Origin: Pseudomonas umsongensis
Lineage (GTDB): Bacteria; Pseudomonadota; Gammaproteobacteria; Pseudomonadales; Pseudomonadaceae
Assembly (NCBI RefSeq): GCF_002236105.1
Contig: NZ_NIWU01000009.1
Span: 62,001 to 126,000 of the forward strand
Direction of reading: 5' to 3'
Length of the DNA: 64,000 bases
Within the stretch, counting starts at the first letter, position 1; each line of letters begins with the position of its first letter. Shown one piece after another: positions 1 through 9,091 of the stretch. The notes under the pieces are model-generated. The model was not told the DNA's origin. It did no database searches and saw nothing but the letters and a program-made list of their open reading frames with translations. Both the position numbers and the translations under genes were made by a program.

Positions 1-204
1 AAAGAAAAGGACTTCGGCGGCTGTCGCTGCCAGGCCTTCATGCTCACGGGGGATGCGCGCAACGCCGACCCGGTGTGCAGCAAGTCGCCTCATCACGGCG
101 TGATCCTCAAGGCCCGCGAAGAGGCCGAGCACGCGACCCAGACCATTGAACAACTGGCCTTTCGCAATGAACGAAACTCACGCCTGATCGTCAAGAACGG
201 TTGA
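1..204 (+). CDS. pqqE: PqqE C-terminal end (PQQ biosynthesis radical SAM protein), partial
   Basis: This is the last 67 codons of a gene that begins before the window. The frame is open from base 1 to a TGA at 202-204. The residues DFGGCRCQAF, then LTGDARNADPVC, then SPHHG match the cysteine-rich C-terminal SPASM region of PqqE, which binds an auxiliary iron-sulfur cluster. PqqE is the radical SAM enzyme that cross-links Glu and Tyr of the PqqA peptide in pyrroloquinoline quinone synthesis. The upstream pqq genes lie outside the window. The identification rests on the short C-terminal signature only. Confidence 0.85.
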   Translation, partial: KEKDFGGCRCQAFMLTGDARNADPVCSKSPHHGVILKAREEAEHATQTIEQLAFRNERNSRLIVKNG

Positions 205-221
205 ATGCGTTAACCCAGGAT

Positions 222-1178
222 TCAGGGCGACGGCAAGTACGCCATCACACGGGACTCGCCCATCAGCAGCGGCTGATTGAGTTCCGCGCAGGCACGCAAA
301 TAGTCGGCTACCAGAGTGATCCGCTTGAGCTTGCGCAGATCCTCGCTGTAGTACATCCAGAACTGTCGAGTGACCTCGACCTCATCCGGCAGCACTTCAC
401 ACAAGCGCGGGTCGGGACCGGCGAGGAAGCAGGGCAAAATGGCCAGCGCGCGGCCTTCCAAAGCCGCATGGTACTGGGAGACTACGCTGGTGCTGCGCAG
501 GCGGCTGTGCGCGCCGGGCAGCAGGTCGTTCAGGTAGAGCAGCTTGAAGCTGAAGGCCAGGTCCTCGACATAGGTCACGAACGGGTGACTGGCCAAATCC
601 TCGCTGCTGGTAATCGGTGGATGATCGGCCAGGTACTGCGGTGTCGCATACAGGCGCAAGCGATAGTCGCACAGGCGCGAACACACGTAGGGACCCCGTT
701 CAGGGCGCTCCAGGGTGATGGCGATGTCCGCCTCGCGTCGCGACAGGTTGACGAAGTGCGGGACCGGCAGGATGTCCACTGAGATGTGCGGATAGTGAAT
801 GATGAAATGGCTCATCTGCGTGGTGATGAAACAGGAGCCGAACGCTTCGGTACAGCCGATGCGCAAATGCCCGGCGAGCCCCGCGGTGGTTCCCGATACC
901 TGCTCGCACGCTGCCAGCAATGTACTTTCCAATGATTCGGCGTGACTGATCAGGCGTTGCCCCTCGACCGTCATGACAAAACCCGACGCACGGGACTTCT
1001 CGAAAAGCAGTGCGCCAAGGCTTTGCTCAAGGGCGCGGATGCGCCTCGACACCGTGGTGTAGTCGACCCCCAGGCGGCGTGCTGCGCCACTGGCGGTGCG
1101 CGCACGGGCGACCTCGAGAAAGAAACGCATATCGTCCCAATTCACTTGGTTTTGCGTTGTGCGATTTTGCATATTCAT
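222..1178 (-). CDS. LysR-family transcriptional regulator
   Basis: The product is a LysR-type regulator of about 318 residues. An N-terminal winged helix-turn-helix begins at NWDDMRFFLEVARARTASGAA and continues through the recognition helix DYTTVSRRIRALEQ. A substrate-binding domain follows, with the typical stretches LRIGCTEAFGS and READIAI. The open frame extends to 1280, but the extra N-terminal residues are not LysR-like, so I prefer the ATG at 1178 (an ATG at 1172 is equally possible). It is divergent from the DUF485/symporter/porin genes starting at 1567, so it probably controls them. The inducer is unknown, perhaps a short carboxylate given those neighbours. Confidence 0.88.
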   Translation of the reverse strand: MNMQNRTTQNQVNWDDMRFFLEVARARTASGAARRLGVDYTTVSRRIRALEQSLGALLFEKSRASGFVMTVEGQRLISHAESLESTLLAACEQVSGTTAGLAGHLRIGCTEAFGSCFITTQMSHFIIHYPHISVDILPVPHFVNLSRREADIAITLERPERGPYVCSRLCDYRLRLYATPQYLADHPPITSSEDLASHPFVTYVEDLAFSFKLLYLNDLLPGAHSRLRSTSVVSQYHAALEGRALAILPCFLAGPDPRLCEVLPDEVEVTRQFWMYYSEDLRKLKRITLVADYLRACAELNQPLLMGESRVMAYLPSP

Positions 1179-1566
1179 CAGGCTTTTCTGCCAATTCTTA
1201 TTGGAAATTAGCCAACATATACTCGCATCCAGCCTGGTTTTACCAGCAGCATTTCGCAAGCGGAAAGGCCCTGATTTCAATCAGGGCTGACGGCCTGAAT
1301 GCAGGCTCAAAAGCCTGTTTTCAAGGCGAAAAAAGGCAACTGCGCGGCAGTGCAATCTGTCGCATTCGTACCCACCGCGGGTTCATGCGGCGGGCCCACT
1401 GTTGGCACCCGATTTCGCCATCAACATCCCCTCGCCTCCGGAAGATCGCCAGGGCAGCAACGACTCCAGCAGCATTCAGGTGACGCTCCGTTTCGGAACG
1501 TCGCCCGGGTACCCGTACGCCCCTCAAAAGGCCGACAAACAACAATTAAAAAAGCGGAGCCTCACG
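1179..1566. promoter_or_regulatory. Divergent control region between the LysR gene and the DUF485/actP genes
   Basis: This 388-bp non-coding stretch separates two divergent transcription units. It holds a perfect hairpin at 1268-1287 (8-bp arms GCCCTGAT/ATCAGGGC, loop TTCA). A second, terminator-like hairpin at 1302-1321 has arms CAGGCT/AGCCTG and is followed by TTTTC. Together these could form a leader attenuator for the rightward genes. I examined TGGCAC near 1402 as a sigma-54 element, but the spacing to the following GC is one base too long. Confidence 0.4.
1302..1321 (+). terminator. Short terminator-like hairpin in the actP leader
   Basis: The arms CAGGCT (1302-1307) and AGCCTG (1312-1317) flank the loop CAAA and are followed by TTTTC. 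It lies about 245 bp upstream of the DUF485 start. It could attenuate the rightward transcript, but the stem is only 6 bp. Confidence 0.3.
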
Positions 1567-1896
1567 ATGACGACTGACCATCCGAACCATGTCCAGATCT
1601 GCGCCCAGGTCAGGGCCAATCCCAACTTCCAACGCCTTACGCGCCAGCGTTCGCTGCTGGCCTGGTCCCTGAGCGCCGTGGTCCTGGCCGTTTATTACAG
1701 CTTCATCATGGTCGTGGCCTTTGCACCCGCCTGGCTGCACTTGCCAATGTACGACGGCAGCCACCTGAGCCTCGGGATGCCGATTGGCGTGGCGATTATC
1801 CTGCTGTCCTGGTTGTTGACCGCCTGGTATGTGCACACCGCCAACACCCGCTTCGACGCGCTCAGCGCGCAGATCCTGCAGGAGACCCGCGCATGA
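1567..1896 (+). CDS. DUF485 inner-membrane protein (YjcH-like)
   Basis: This is a 109-residue protein of the DUF485 family, which almost always sits directly upstream of acetate permease ActP. The N-terminal half contains NPNFQRLTRQRSLLAWSLSA, followed by two membrane segments: about residues 32-54 (AVVLAVYYSFIMVVAFAP) and 74-94 (PIGVAIILLSWLLTAWYV). The start ATG at 1567 is preceded by GCGGAGCC. The stop overlaps the start of the next gene by four bases (ATGA), so the two are translationally coupled. Its exact role is unknown; it is assumed to assist the symporter. Confidence 0.9.
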   Translation: MTTDHPNHVQICAQVRANPNFQRLTRQRSLLAWSLSAVVLAVYYSFIMVVAFAPAWLHLPMYDGSHLSLGMPIGVAIILLSWLLTAWYVHTANTRFDALSAQILQETRA

Positions 1897-3542
1897 AACC
1901 CCTACTCGCCCTGCTCGCCTTCAGCCCCTTGCTGGCCACCGCCGCCCCCATCACTGCCGAGAAACAACCGCTCAATGTGCATGCCATCGGCATGTTCTTC
2001 GTCTTCGTCCTCGCCACTTTGCTGATCACTTGGTGGGCGTCCCGTCGTACGCGTTCCGCTGCCGACTTCTACAGCGCCGGAGGCGGTATCACAGGCTTCC
2101 AGAATGGCCTGGCGATCGCCGGGGACTACATGTCTGCCGCCACGTTGCTGGGGCTCTCGAGCCTTGTGTTCACCAAGGGCTATGACGGCTTCATCTACAT
2201 CATCGGCTTCTTCGTCGGCTGGCCCATCGTCACCTTCCTGATGGCCGAGCGCCTGCGCAACCTGGGCCGCTACACCTTCGCCGACATCGTCTCCCTGCGC
2301 CTGGACCAGACTCGCGTGCGCAGCTTCGCCGCCCTCGGCTCGCTGACGGTGGTGTGTTGCTACCTGGTGGTGCAGATGGTCGGTGCCGGCCAACTGATCA
2401 AGCTGCTGTTCGGCCTCGACTATCGTACGGCGGTGGTGGTGGTCGGTCTGCTGATGCTGGTCTATGTGATCTTCGGCGGCATGCTGGCGACCACCTGGGT
2501 GCAGATCACCAAGGCGGTCCTGCTGCTGGCGGGCGGCACGACCCTGATGTTGATGGCCCTGAGCCGCTTCGGTTTCAGCTTCGAGACGCTGTCGGCCCAG
2601 GCCGTAGCGGTGCATGCCAGCGGCGTGCAGATCATGGGCCCGGGCACCTTGCTGGCCGATCCGGTCAACGCGGTGTCACTGTCCCTGGGCCTCGTCTTCG
2701 GTATCGCCGGCCTGCCGCACATCCTGATGCGCTTCTTCACCGTGCCCAATGCCAAGGAGGCGCGCAAATCGGTGTTGTTTGCCACGGTGTTCATCGGCTT
2801 TTTCTTCCTCGTGGTCTGCATCCTGGGCTACACCGCCATCGTCATCGTCGGCACAGACCCGCAGTACTACGTCGACGGTAAGCTCGGTGGTGCCATGATC
2901 GGCGGCGGCAACATGGTAGCCATGCACCTGGCCAAAGCGGTGGGCGGCAACCTGTTTCTGGGATTCCTTTCCGCCGTTGCCTTCGCCACCATCCTTGCAG
3001 TGGTAGCCGGCCTGGCCCTGGCCGGCGCCTCGGCGATCTCCCACGACCTGTATGCCTCGGTATTCAAGAAGGGCAAGGCGGACGAGAAGCAGGAAATGCG
3101 CGTGTCGCGCATCGCCACTGTCGGCCTGGGCATTGTCGCAATCTCCCTGGGGATTCTGTTCGAAGGCCAAAACATCGCCTTCCTGGTCGGCCTGACGTTC
3201 GGCATCGCCGCCTCGGCAAATTTCCCGGTACTGATCATGGCCATGTACTGGGGTGGCCTGACCACCCGCGGCGCCCTCTACGGCGGCTTGACCGGCCTGG
3301 TCAGCGCCCTGGCGTTGGTCATCGGTTCGCCGTCGGTGTGGGTCGGTGTACTGGGCCATGCCCAGGCGATCTTCCCCTACGACCAGCCGGCACTGTTCTC
3401 CATGCCCCTGGCCTTCCTGGTCATAGTGGTGGTGTCCAGGCTGGACCGCAGCGAGCGTGCCGATCGTGAACGCGCGGCCTATGCCGATCAGTTCGTGCGC
3501 GCCCAGACCGGCCTGGGCGCTGCCATGGCCAGCAGTCACTGA
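1893..3542 (+). CDS. actP: Cation/acetate symporter ActP (SSS family)
   Basis: This 549-residue sodium:solute symporter has the length of E. coli ActP. An N-terminal signal-like segment (MKPLLALLAFSPLLATAAP) precedes about thirteen hydrophobic helices. Family features include ADFYSAGGGITGFQNGLAIA near residue 55, GDYMSAATLLGL, and LAVVAGLALAGASAISHDLY around residue 370. The product should import acetate or related short monocarboxylates with a cation across the inner membrane. It overlaps the DUF485 gene by four bases and is followed by a likely terminator at 3573-3606. With the OprD porin downstream, the set forms an outer- plus inner-membrane carboxylate uptake route. Confidence 0.92.
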   Translation: MKPLLALLAFSPLLATAAPITAEKQPLNVHAIGMFFVFVLATLLITWWASRRTRSAADFYSAGGGITGFQNGLAIAGDYMSAATLLGLSSLVFTKGYDGFIYIIGFFVGWPIVTFLMAERLRNLGRYTFADIVSLRLDQTRVRSFAALGSLTVVCCYLVVQMVGAGQLIKLLFGLDYRTAVVVVGLLMLVYVIFGGMLATTWVQITKAVLLLAGGTTLMLMALSRFGFSFETLSAQAVAVHASGVQIMGPGTLLADPVNAVSLSLGLVFGIAGLPHILMRFFTVPNAKEARKSVLFATVFIGFFFLVVCILGYTAIVIVGTDPQYYVDGKLGGAMIGGGNMVAMHLAKAVGGNLFLGFLSAVAFATILAVVAGLALAGASAISHDLYASVFKKGKADEKQEMRVSRIATVGLGIVAISLGILFEGQNIAFLVGLTFGIAASANFPVLIMAMYWGGLTTRGALYGGLTGLVSALALVIGSPSVWVGVLGHAQAIFPYDQPALFSMPLAFLVIVVVSRLDRSERADRERAAYADQFVRAQTGLGAAMASSH

Positions 3543-3572
3543 CGCTGCAGTGTTTCCGGGGCCAATGCCTCG

Positions 3573-3606
3573 AGCGCGAGTGCGCCCCTTGGCTTCGCGC
3601 TTTTTT
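3573..3606 (+). terminator. Probable rho-independent terminator after actP
   Basis: The arms AGCGCGA (3573-3579) and TCGCGCT (3595-3601) form a 7-bp stem followed by an uninterrupted run of T. It sits 30 bp after the actP stop codon, which suggests that at least part of the transcription ends before the porin gene. Confidence 0.55.
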
Positions 3607-3709
3607 ACGCCCGCCCTGCGCCGCCCGGCCAGGGCACCGCCAACCAGCCTTCCCTCCACCGGCCACGGCCAGTGCGGGATCGGCTTGCCCATAACAACAA
3701 GAGACAAAC

Positions 3710-4960
3710 ATGAAACCTACCCTTTTCAGTCTATTCCTCGCAGGCACCAGCCTTGCCACCCAGGCCCATGCGGACTTCATCAAAGACAGCAAGGCCAGCC
3801 TGGAGCTGCGCAATTTTTACTTCAACCGAGATTATCGTCAGGCCAACGCCGCCCAATCCAAACAAGAGGAATGGGCCCAAGGCTTCCTGCTGCGCTATGA
3901 ATCGGGCTTCACCGAAGGGTTGATCGGTGTCGGTTTCGATGCCATCGGACTGGTCGGCGTCAAGCTCGACTCCAGCCCTGATCGCGCAGGTTCCGGCCTG
4001 CTCAAACGCCATCGCGACACGAGCAAGGGTGCGCAGGACGAGTACGGCGAACTGGGCCTGACCGCCAAAGTGCGCGCCTCCAAAAGCACACTGAAACTCG
4101 GTACGTTGCTGCCGAAGCTGCCGACGGTACTGGCTAACGATTCACGGTTGTTGCCGCAAACCTTCAAGGGCGGTCAGTTGACGTCGCTGGAACTCGAAGG
4201 CCTGACCGTGGACGCCGGGCGCCTGACGCAGGTCAATCAGCGCGACTCCTCGGACTACGAGGACATGGGCATCACCCGAACGGGCGCCAAGGGCATCACC
4301 ACACGTCACATCGACAGCGACCGCTTCGATTTCGCCAGCCTGAACTACAAATGGACCAGCAACCTTGCCACCGGCTATAGCTACGGTCACCTCGACAACT
4401 TCTACAGCCAGCACCTGGTCAACCTGACCTACGTGTTGCCAGTGACGACCGGCCAGTCGTTTAAGACGGATCTGCGCTTCGCCCGTTCAACGGACGATGG
4501 GGGCAGCAACGTCGATAACAACGCCATTGGCGCAATGTTCACCTATAACCTCGGCGGACATGCGTTGGGTGTGGGTTATCAAGGCATGAGCGGCGACACC
4601 GGCTACGCCTACGTCAACGGCACCGACGCTTTCCTGGTGAACTTTGTGCAGATCGGCGACTTCGCCAGCAAGGACGAACAGTCCTGGCAGGCGCGCTACG
4701 ACTACAACTTTGCGGCCATTGGCGTACCGGGCCTGACCTTCATGACCCGCTACCTCAGCGGCGACAACATCGATCTGGGCGCAAATCGCCCGCAAGGCAA
4801 GGAATGGGAACGGGATACCGACATTGGCTACGTCGTACAGAGCGGGCCGCTGAAAAATGTCGGCGTGAAGTGGCGCAACGCGACGGTGCGCTCGACCCAT
4901 TTCGGCAGTGACCTGGATGAGAATCGACTGATCCTCAGCTATACCCTGGCGCTCTGGTAA
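3710..4960 (+). CDS. OprD-family outer-membrane porin
   Basis: This is a 416-residue porin with a signal peptide ending near ...AHADF. The mature start DFIKDSKASLELRNFYFNRD is the classic OprD/OpdX opening, and SKQEEWAQGFLLRYESGFTEG forms the next strand. Repeated amphipathic beta strands run to the terminal RLILSYTLALW, which ends in an aromatic residue as outer-membrane barrels do. OprD porins admit basic amino acids, carboxylates or other small solutes. Placement after actP suggests a carboxylate. AAGAGA lies just before the ATG. Confidence 0.9.
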   Translation: MKPTLFSLFLAGTSLATQAHADFIKDSKASLELRNFYFNRDYRQANAAQSKQEEWAQGFLLRYESGFTEGLIGVGFDAIGLVGVKLDSSPDRAGSGLLKRHRDTSKGAQDEYGELGLTAKVRASKSTLKLGTLLPKLPTVLANDSRLLPQTFKGGQLTSLELEGLTVDAGRLTQVNQRDSSDYEDMGITRTGAKGITTRHIDSDRFDFASLNYKWTSNLATGYSYGHLDNFYSQHLVNLTYVLPVTTGQSFKTDLRFARSTDDGGSNVDNNAIGAMFTYNLGGHALGVGYQGMSGDTGYAYVNGTDAFLVNFVQIGDFASKDEQSWQARYDYNFAAIGVPGLTFMTRYLSGDNIDLGANRPQGKEWERDTDIGYVVQSGPLKNVGVKWRNATVRSTHFGSDLDENRLILSYTLALW

Positions 4961-5098
4961 ATCCCCCCCGCCACTCGGTGCCTCGCTTGGGCTCGGCATG
5001 CCCTCTCTCCGGCCATCGTGGTTAACGGGGCGCTCGCGATCAACAGCCAAAGCGAGGCGGCCTGACAGCCGACCTGCTTTTGGTGATGCCTGTGTTTT

Positions 5099-6057
5099 GA
5101 TCGTTCCCACGCTCTGCGTGGGAATGCCGCCAGGGACGCTCCGCGTTCCACTGACAACGTATTAATTGAGCCGTGCGCAACGTTGATGCGGGGGCGTCAC
5201 AAGAAGCCCTGTGTGAAATTGGTTGCCTGCGTACATATCCATTGCTGCGGTAACGGCGGCTTATGGTTTGATCGTTCCCACGCTCTGCGTGGGAATGCCG
5301 CCAGGGACGCTCCGCGTTCCACTGACAACGTATTAATTGAGCCGTGCGCAACGGTGATGCGGGGGCGTCACAAGAAGCCCTGTGTGAAATTGGTTGCCTG
5401 CGTACATATCCATTGCTGCGGTTACGGCCACTTATGGTTTCGCTTTTACAGCGACTCCCTTTTTCAAACGCCAAAAAGGAAGCAAAAGGCTTTGCCCCAC
5501 CACTCGGTGCCTCGCTCGGGCTCGGCATGCCCTCACTCCGGCATTGCTCCGTGGGTCGCCGCGCTGGGCCATCCATGGCCCAGCGCGGCTAAACCGGCGT
5601 CCTGCCGGTTTACCCACTGCGCAATGCCTGCGTTCGGCCATCGTGGTTAATGGGGCGCCCGCGATCAACAGCAAAGCGAGGCGGCCTTAAAGCCGACCTG
5701 ACTTTGACGGGTGTACCTCGATTGATCGTTCCCACGCTCTGCGTGGGAATGCCGCCAGGGACGCTCTGCGTTCCACTGACGACGCGTTAATTAAACCGTG
5801 CGCAACGGTGATACGGGGCGTCACAGGAAGCCCTGTGTGAAATTGGTTGCCTGCGTACATATCCATTGCCGCGATAACGGCGGCTTTGATCGTTCCCACG
5901 CTCTGCGTGGGAATGCCGCCAGGGACGCTCTGCGTTCCACTGACAACGCGTTAATTGAGCCGTGCGCAACGGTGATACGGGGCGTCACAAGAAGCCCTGT
6001 GTGAAATTGGTTGCCTGCGTACATATCCATTGCTGCGGTTACGGCCACTTATGGTTT
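5099..6057. repeat. Four copies of a ~170-bp REP-containing unit
   Basis: Unit A occurs at 5099-5269, 5270-5440, 5724-5887 and 5888-6057. Each copy begins with the REP palindrome and contains CGCCAGGGACGCTC and GTGAAATTGGTTGCCTGCG, and all except the third end in TTATGGTTT. The first two copies are head to tail, as are the last two. They are nearly identical, which suggests recent duplication or gene conversion. Confidence 0.8.
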
Positions 6058-6335
6058 CGCTTTTACAGCGACTCCCTTTTTCAAACGCCAAAAAGGAAGC
6101 AAAAGGCTTTGCCCCACCACTCGGTGCCTCGCTCGGGCTCGGCATGCCCTCTCTCCGGCATTACTCCGTGGGTCGCCGCGATGGGCCGTCCCTGGCCCAG
6201 CGCGGCTAAACCGGCGTCCTGCCGGTTTACCCACTGCGCAATGCCTGCGTTCGGCCATCGTGGTTAACGGGGCGCTCGCGATCAACAGCAAAGCGAGGCG
6301 GCCTTAAAGCCGACCTGACTTTGACGGGTGTACCT
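5270..6335. repeat. Large direct duplication (5270-5718 and 5888-6335)
   Basis: A composite of unit A plus unit B about 449 bp long occurs twice in direct orientation, offset by 618 then 617 bases because of one single-base difference. The copies are almost identical and diverge after TGACGGGTGTACCT. Unit B includes AACCGGCGTCCTGCCGGTTT, an internal palindrome. Confidence 0.8.
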
Positions 6336-6340
6336 GGATA

Positions 6341-6948
6341 CCCTGTAGGAGCGAGCATGCTCCGGGCGGCGTTCCGACGATGGTCGTTAACGATGACGCG
6401 GGACACCTGTCAGCCCGCGGCGCTCTCAGGTTCATCGCGAGCATGCGTATGGCTTCCGATCAGGCCGGCCGGTCGGCCGCCTCGCTTTTGATTGTGATCT
6501 GGCTTTTGATTTTCTTGCCCCCTCGAGAGGCCGAGTGGAGGTTCTGCGCAGTGGGTAAACCGGCAAGGATGCCGGTTTAGCCGCGCTGGGCCAGGGACGG
6601 CCCATCGCGGCGACCCACGGAGCAGGGCCGGAGCGAGGGCATGCCGAGCATTAGCGAGGCACCGAACGCCAGGGGCAAGAGCGTTTGGTTACTTTGCGCC
6701 GGGCGGCGTTCCGCTTCTCAAAGTGACTCGCTGTAAAAGCGAAACCATAAGTGGCCGTTACCGCAGCAACGGATATGTACACCTGAAAGACAACTATCGT
6801 CTGCCAGGACGCCTTCGCCGGCAAGCCTGGCTCCTACAGTAAAAGCGAAACCCTAAGTGGCCGTTACCGCAGCAATGGATATGTACTCAGTCACAAAATC
6901 TCCATTGGCCGCCTGGACGCCTTCGCCGGCAAGCCTGACTCCTACAGT
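6341..6948. repeat. Pseudomonas REP hairpins (three short copies)
   Basis: Copies lie at 6341-6363 (CCCTGTAGGAGCGAGCATGC), 6810-6840 and 6918-6948 (both with CGCCTTCGCCGGCAAGCC followed by CTCCTACAGTA). These match the common fluorescent-pseudomonad REP core CTGTAGGAGC with its complementary arm. Confidence 0.65.
6544..6780. repeat. Inverted copy of the unit B/A junction
   Basis: This segment is the reverse complement of the unit B region around 6010-6245, including the GCCGGTTTAGCCGCGCTGGG palindrome, the stretch with GGCATGCCGAGC and the end GGCCGTTACCGCAGCAA. It forms a long inverted repeat with the 6058-6240 copy. Confidence 0.7.
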
Positions 6949-7133
6949 AAGGGCGACCCGCATTACCTGACAGTGCGATCGGCCTGCCATCCAACGCACC
7001 ACAGCTATGACTTTTCTGCACAACGCACCGGCTTTTATGAGCATTTTTAATTCATTTTTGCATGCATATACTGGACTCAAGCACCGGTCATGATCCGGGC
7101 CAGACCCAACAAAAACAAACAAGGGCATACACC

Positions 7134-7232
7134 GTGAAGACATCCATGCTTGCCATCGTCTCCCCGCTCTCAGGTACCCGCACGCGTCACGTACGCATCG
7201 CCGCCCGCAGCGAAGCGCCCCTCGCCGCCTGA
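7134..7232 (+). CDS. Possible 32-residue leader peptide upstream of the acyl-CoA ligase
   Basis: A GTG at 7134, preceded by AAGGG eight bases upstream, opens a 32-codon frame ending with TGA at 7230-7232. The peptide begins VKTSMLAIVSPLSG and ends in SEAPLAA. It lies 53 bp upstream of the ligase start, in the first unique sequence after the repeat block. It resembles no protein I know. It could be a translated leader or simply a chance frame. Confidence 0.25.
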   Translation: MKTSMLAIVSPLSGTRTRHVRIAARSEAPLAA

Positions 7233-7285
7233 CCATCCCGTACCCGTTACCGCGCCGATCGCCCCCGCGATCGATGGAGACTCCA

Positions 7286-8989
7286 ATGAACAGCAACTGC
7301 CAACCCTTCATCAAAGCTCGTGATTTCCTGCTGGCCCACCGTACCGACTACGCCACTGCCACACGGGACTTCCAGTGGCCGCAACTGAGTGAATTCAACT
7401 GGGCGCTGGATTACTTCGATGCCATGGCCGAAGGTAACCAGGCCAACGCCCTGTGGATCGTCGAAGAAGACGGCAGCGAGCAGCGCTACAGCTTCCAGCA
7501 ACTGGCCGCGCGCTCCAACCAGGTGGCCAACCACCTGCGTGCCCTTGGCGTGCGCCGTGGCGAGCGCATCCTGCTGATGCTCGGCAACGACGTAGCCCTG
7601 TGGGAAACCATGTTGGCCGCCTTCAAGCTGGGCGCCGTGGTCATCCCTGCCACCGCACTGCTGACTTGCGATGACCTGGCCGATCGTATCGAACGTGGCC
7701 AGGTTCGCCATCTGGTGGTCGGTGCCGCCCATGTCGACAAGTTCGACGGCCTGGGTGAAGGCTGCAGCCGCGTCTGCGTCGGCCCGGCCCCCGCCGGCTG
7801 GACACCCCACAGCGCCGCCAGCGAATACTCCGAGCAGTTCGACAGCGAGGGTCGCACCCTGGCCACCGACCCGATGCTGCTGTACTTCACCTCCGGCACC
7901 ACCTCCAAGCCAAAGATGGTGTTGCACAGCCACCAGAGCTATCCGGTCGGCCACTTGTCGACCATGTACTGGATCGGCCTGCAGCCGGGCGACCTGCACT
8001 TGAACATCTCGTCACCGGGCTGGGCCAAGCACGCCTGGAGTTGCCTCTTTGCCCCCTGGAACGCCGGCGCCTGCATCTTCATCCATAACGTGGCGCGCTT
8101 CAGCGCCCCTGCCCTGCTGGGTGCCCTGGAGCGCTATGGCGTCACCAGCCTGTGCGCCCCGCCCACGGTCTGGCGCATGATGATCCAGGAGGACCTGGCC
8201 AGTTACAAGGAGCGCCTGTGCCTGCGCGAACTGGTGGGCGCCGGTGAGCCGCTCAACCCGGAAATCATCGAGCAGATCCTGCATGCCTGGGACTTGCCAT
8301 TGCGCGACGGTTTCGGCCAGTCGGAAACCACCGCCCTGGTCGGCAATACGCCCGGCCAATTGCTCAAGCCCGGTTCCATGGGTCGTCCGCTGCCGGGCTA
8401 CCGAGTGACCATGCTCGACCCCGACGGGGCACCTGGCAATGAGGGCGAAGTCGCCTTGCCGCTGGACGTGCGCCCACTTGGCCTGATGCTGTGCTATGAG
8501 GACAGTCCGGAAAAAACCGCCGAGGTGATGCGCGACGGTTACTACCGCACCGGCGACACCGCGCAGATTGACGATGATGGCTACGTCACCTTTGTCGGTC
8601 GCGCCGACGACGTGTTCAAGGCCTCCGACTACCGCATCAGCCCCTTTGAACTGGAGAGCGCTCTGATCGAGCACCCGGCGGTGATGGAATGCGCCGTGGT
8701 CCCCAGCCCCGACCCGCTGCGCCTGGCCGTGCCCAAGGCGTTCCTGATCCTGGCCCATGACGAACCCGGCAGCGCCGAGCTCGCCGGCAATATCCTCGCC
8801 TTTGCCCGCGAGCACCTGGCGCCGTACAAGCGAGTGCGACGCATCGAGTTCGTCACCGAGCTGCCCAAGACCATCTCCGGGAAAATCCGTCGGGTGGAGC
8901 TGCGCCAGATGGAAGTGCAGCGTCGGCAGAGTGACGCGCGCGGCGCACAAGAGTACTTCGAAGAAGACTTCCCTCAGCTCAAGGGCTGA
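7286..8989 (+). CDS. Acyl-CoA synthetase (medium-chain ACSM-like, AMP-forming)
   Basis: This is an adenylate-forming ligase of 567 residues that converts a carboxylate, CoA and ATP to acyl-CoA, AMP and PPi. Visible signatures are the P-loop-like YFTSGTTSKPKMVLHSHQ near residue 200, the acyl-binding/adenylation motif DGFGQSETT, YYRTGDTAQIDDDGYVTFVG in the hinge, and the catalytic lysine in LPKTISGKIRR near the C-terminus. I chose the ATG at 7286 because GGAGA lies five bases upstream; an in-frame ATG at 7274 is less likely. It heads a run of branched-chain acyl-CoA genes, so isobutyrate or a similar short acid is a plausible substrate (inference). Confidence 0.88.
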   Translation: MNSNCQPFIKARDFLLAHRTDYATATRDFQWPQLSEFNWALDYFDAMAEGNQANALWIVEEDGSEQRYSFQQLAARSNQVANHLRALGVRRGERILLMLGNDVALWETMLAAFKLGAVVIPATALLTCDDLADRIERGQVRHLVVGAAHVDKFDGLGEGCSRVCVGPAPAGWTPHSAASEYSEQFDSEGRTLATDPMLLYFTSGTTSKPKMVLHSHQSYPVGHLSTMYWIGLQPGDLHLNISSPGWAKHAWSCLFAPWNAGACIFIHNVARFSAPALLGALERYGVTSLCAPPTVWRMMIQEDLASYKERLCLRELVGAGEPLNPEIIEQILHAWDLPLRDGFGQSETTALVGNTPGQLLKPGSMGRPLPGYRVTMLDPDGAPGNEGEVALPLDVRPLGLMLCYEDSPEKTAEVMRDGYYRTGDTAQIDDDGYVTFVGRADDVFKASDYRISPFELESALIEHPAVMECAVVPSPDPLRLAVPKAFLILAHDEPGSAELAGNILAFAREHLAPYKRVRRIEFVTELPKTISGKIRRVELRQMEVQRRQSDARGAQEYFEEDFPQLKG

Positions 8990-9091
8990 ATCCGGGCCGG
9001 TGCGCCGGCCCTCCTGAACTCACCTCCGACCACTCGGCCAACCAGGCCGAGGGGCCACTCTCGACTCAAAGAAAGCAGACAGGACCCGAAA

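Larger units (their letters stand above)
4961..7133. repeat. 2.2-kb repeat-only intergenic block
   Basis: No credible gene is present between the porin and the acyl-CoA ligase leader. The block is built from a 165-171-bp unit (unit A: 5099-5269, 5270-5440, 5724-5887, 5888-6057), a 278-bp unit (unit B: 5441-5718, 6058-6335), an inverted unit B copy (6544-6780), and three shorter REP hairpins (6341-6363, 6810-6840, 6918-6948). Each unit A starts with a REP palindrome, GATCGTTCCCACGCTCTGCG. Frames that stay open here merely restate the repeats. Confidence 0.85.

Noticed and set aside
1398..1416. Sigma-54 promoter candidate TGGCAC...CGC before actP
   Set aside because: The gap between the GG and GC elements is 11 rather than 10 bases and TTGC is not matched.
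5040..6307. Several 60-180-codon frames in the repeat block
   Set aside because: They restate the repeated units (same peptides recur in each copy) and include the REP palindrome; such frames are common false genes in pseudomonads.
4961..7000. CRISPR array as an explanation for the regular repeats
   Set aside because: Units are about 170 bp, near-identical over their whole length, with no short repeat/unique spacer alternation and no cas genes.
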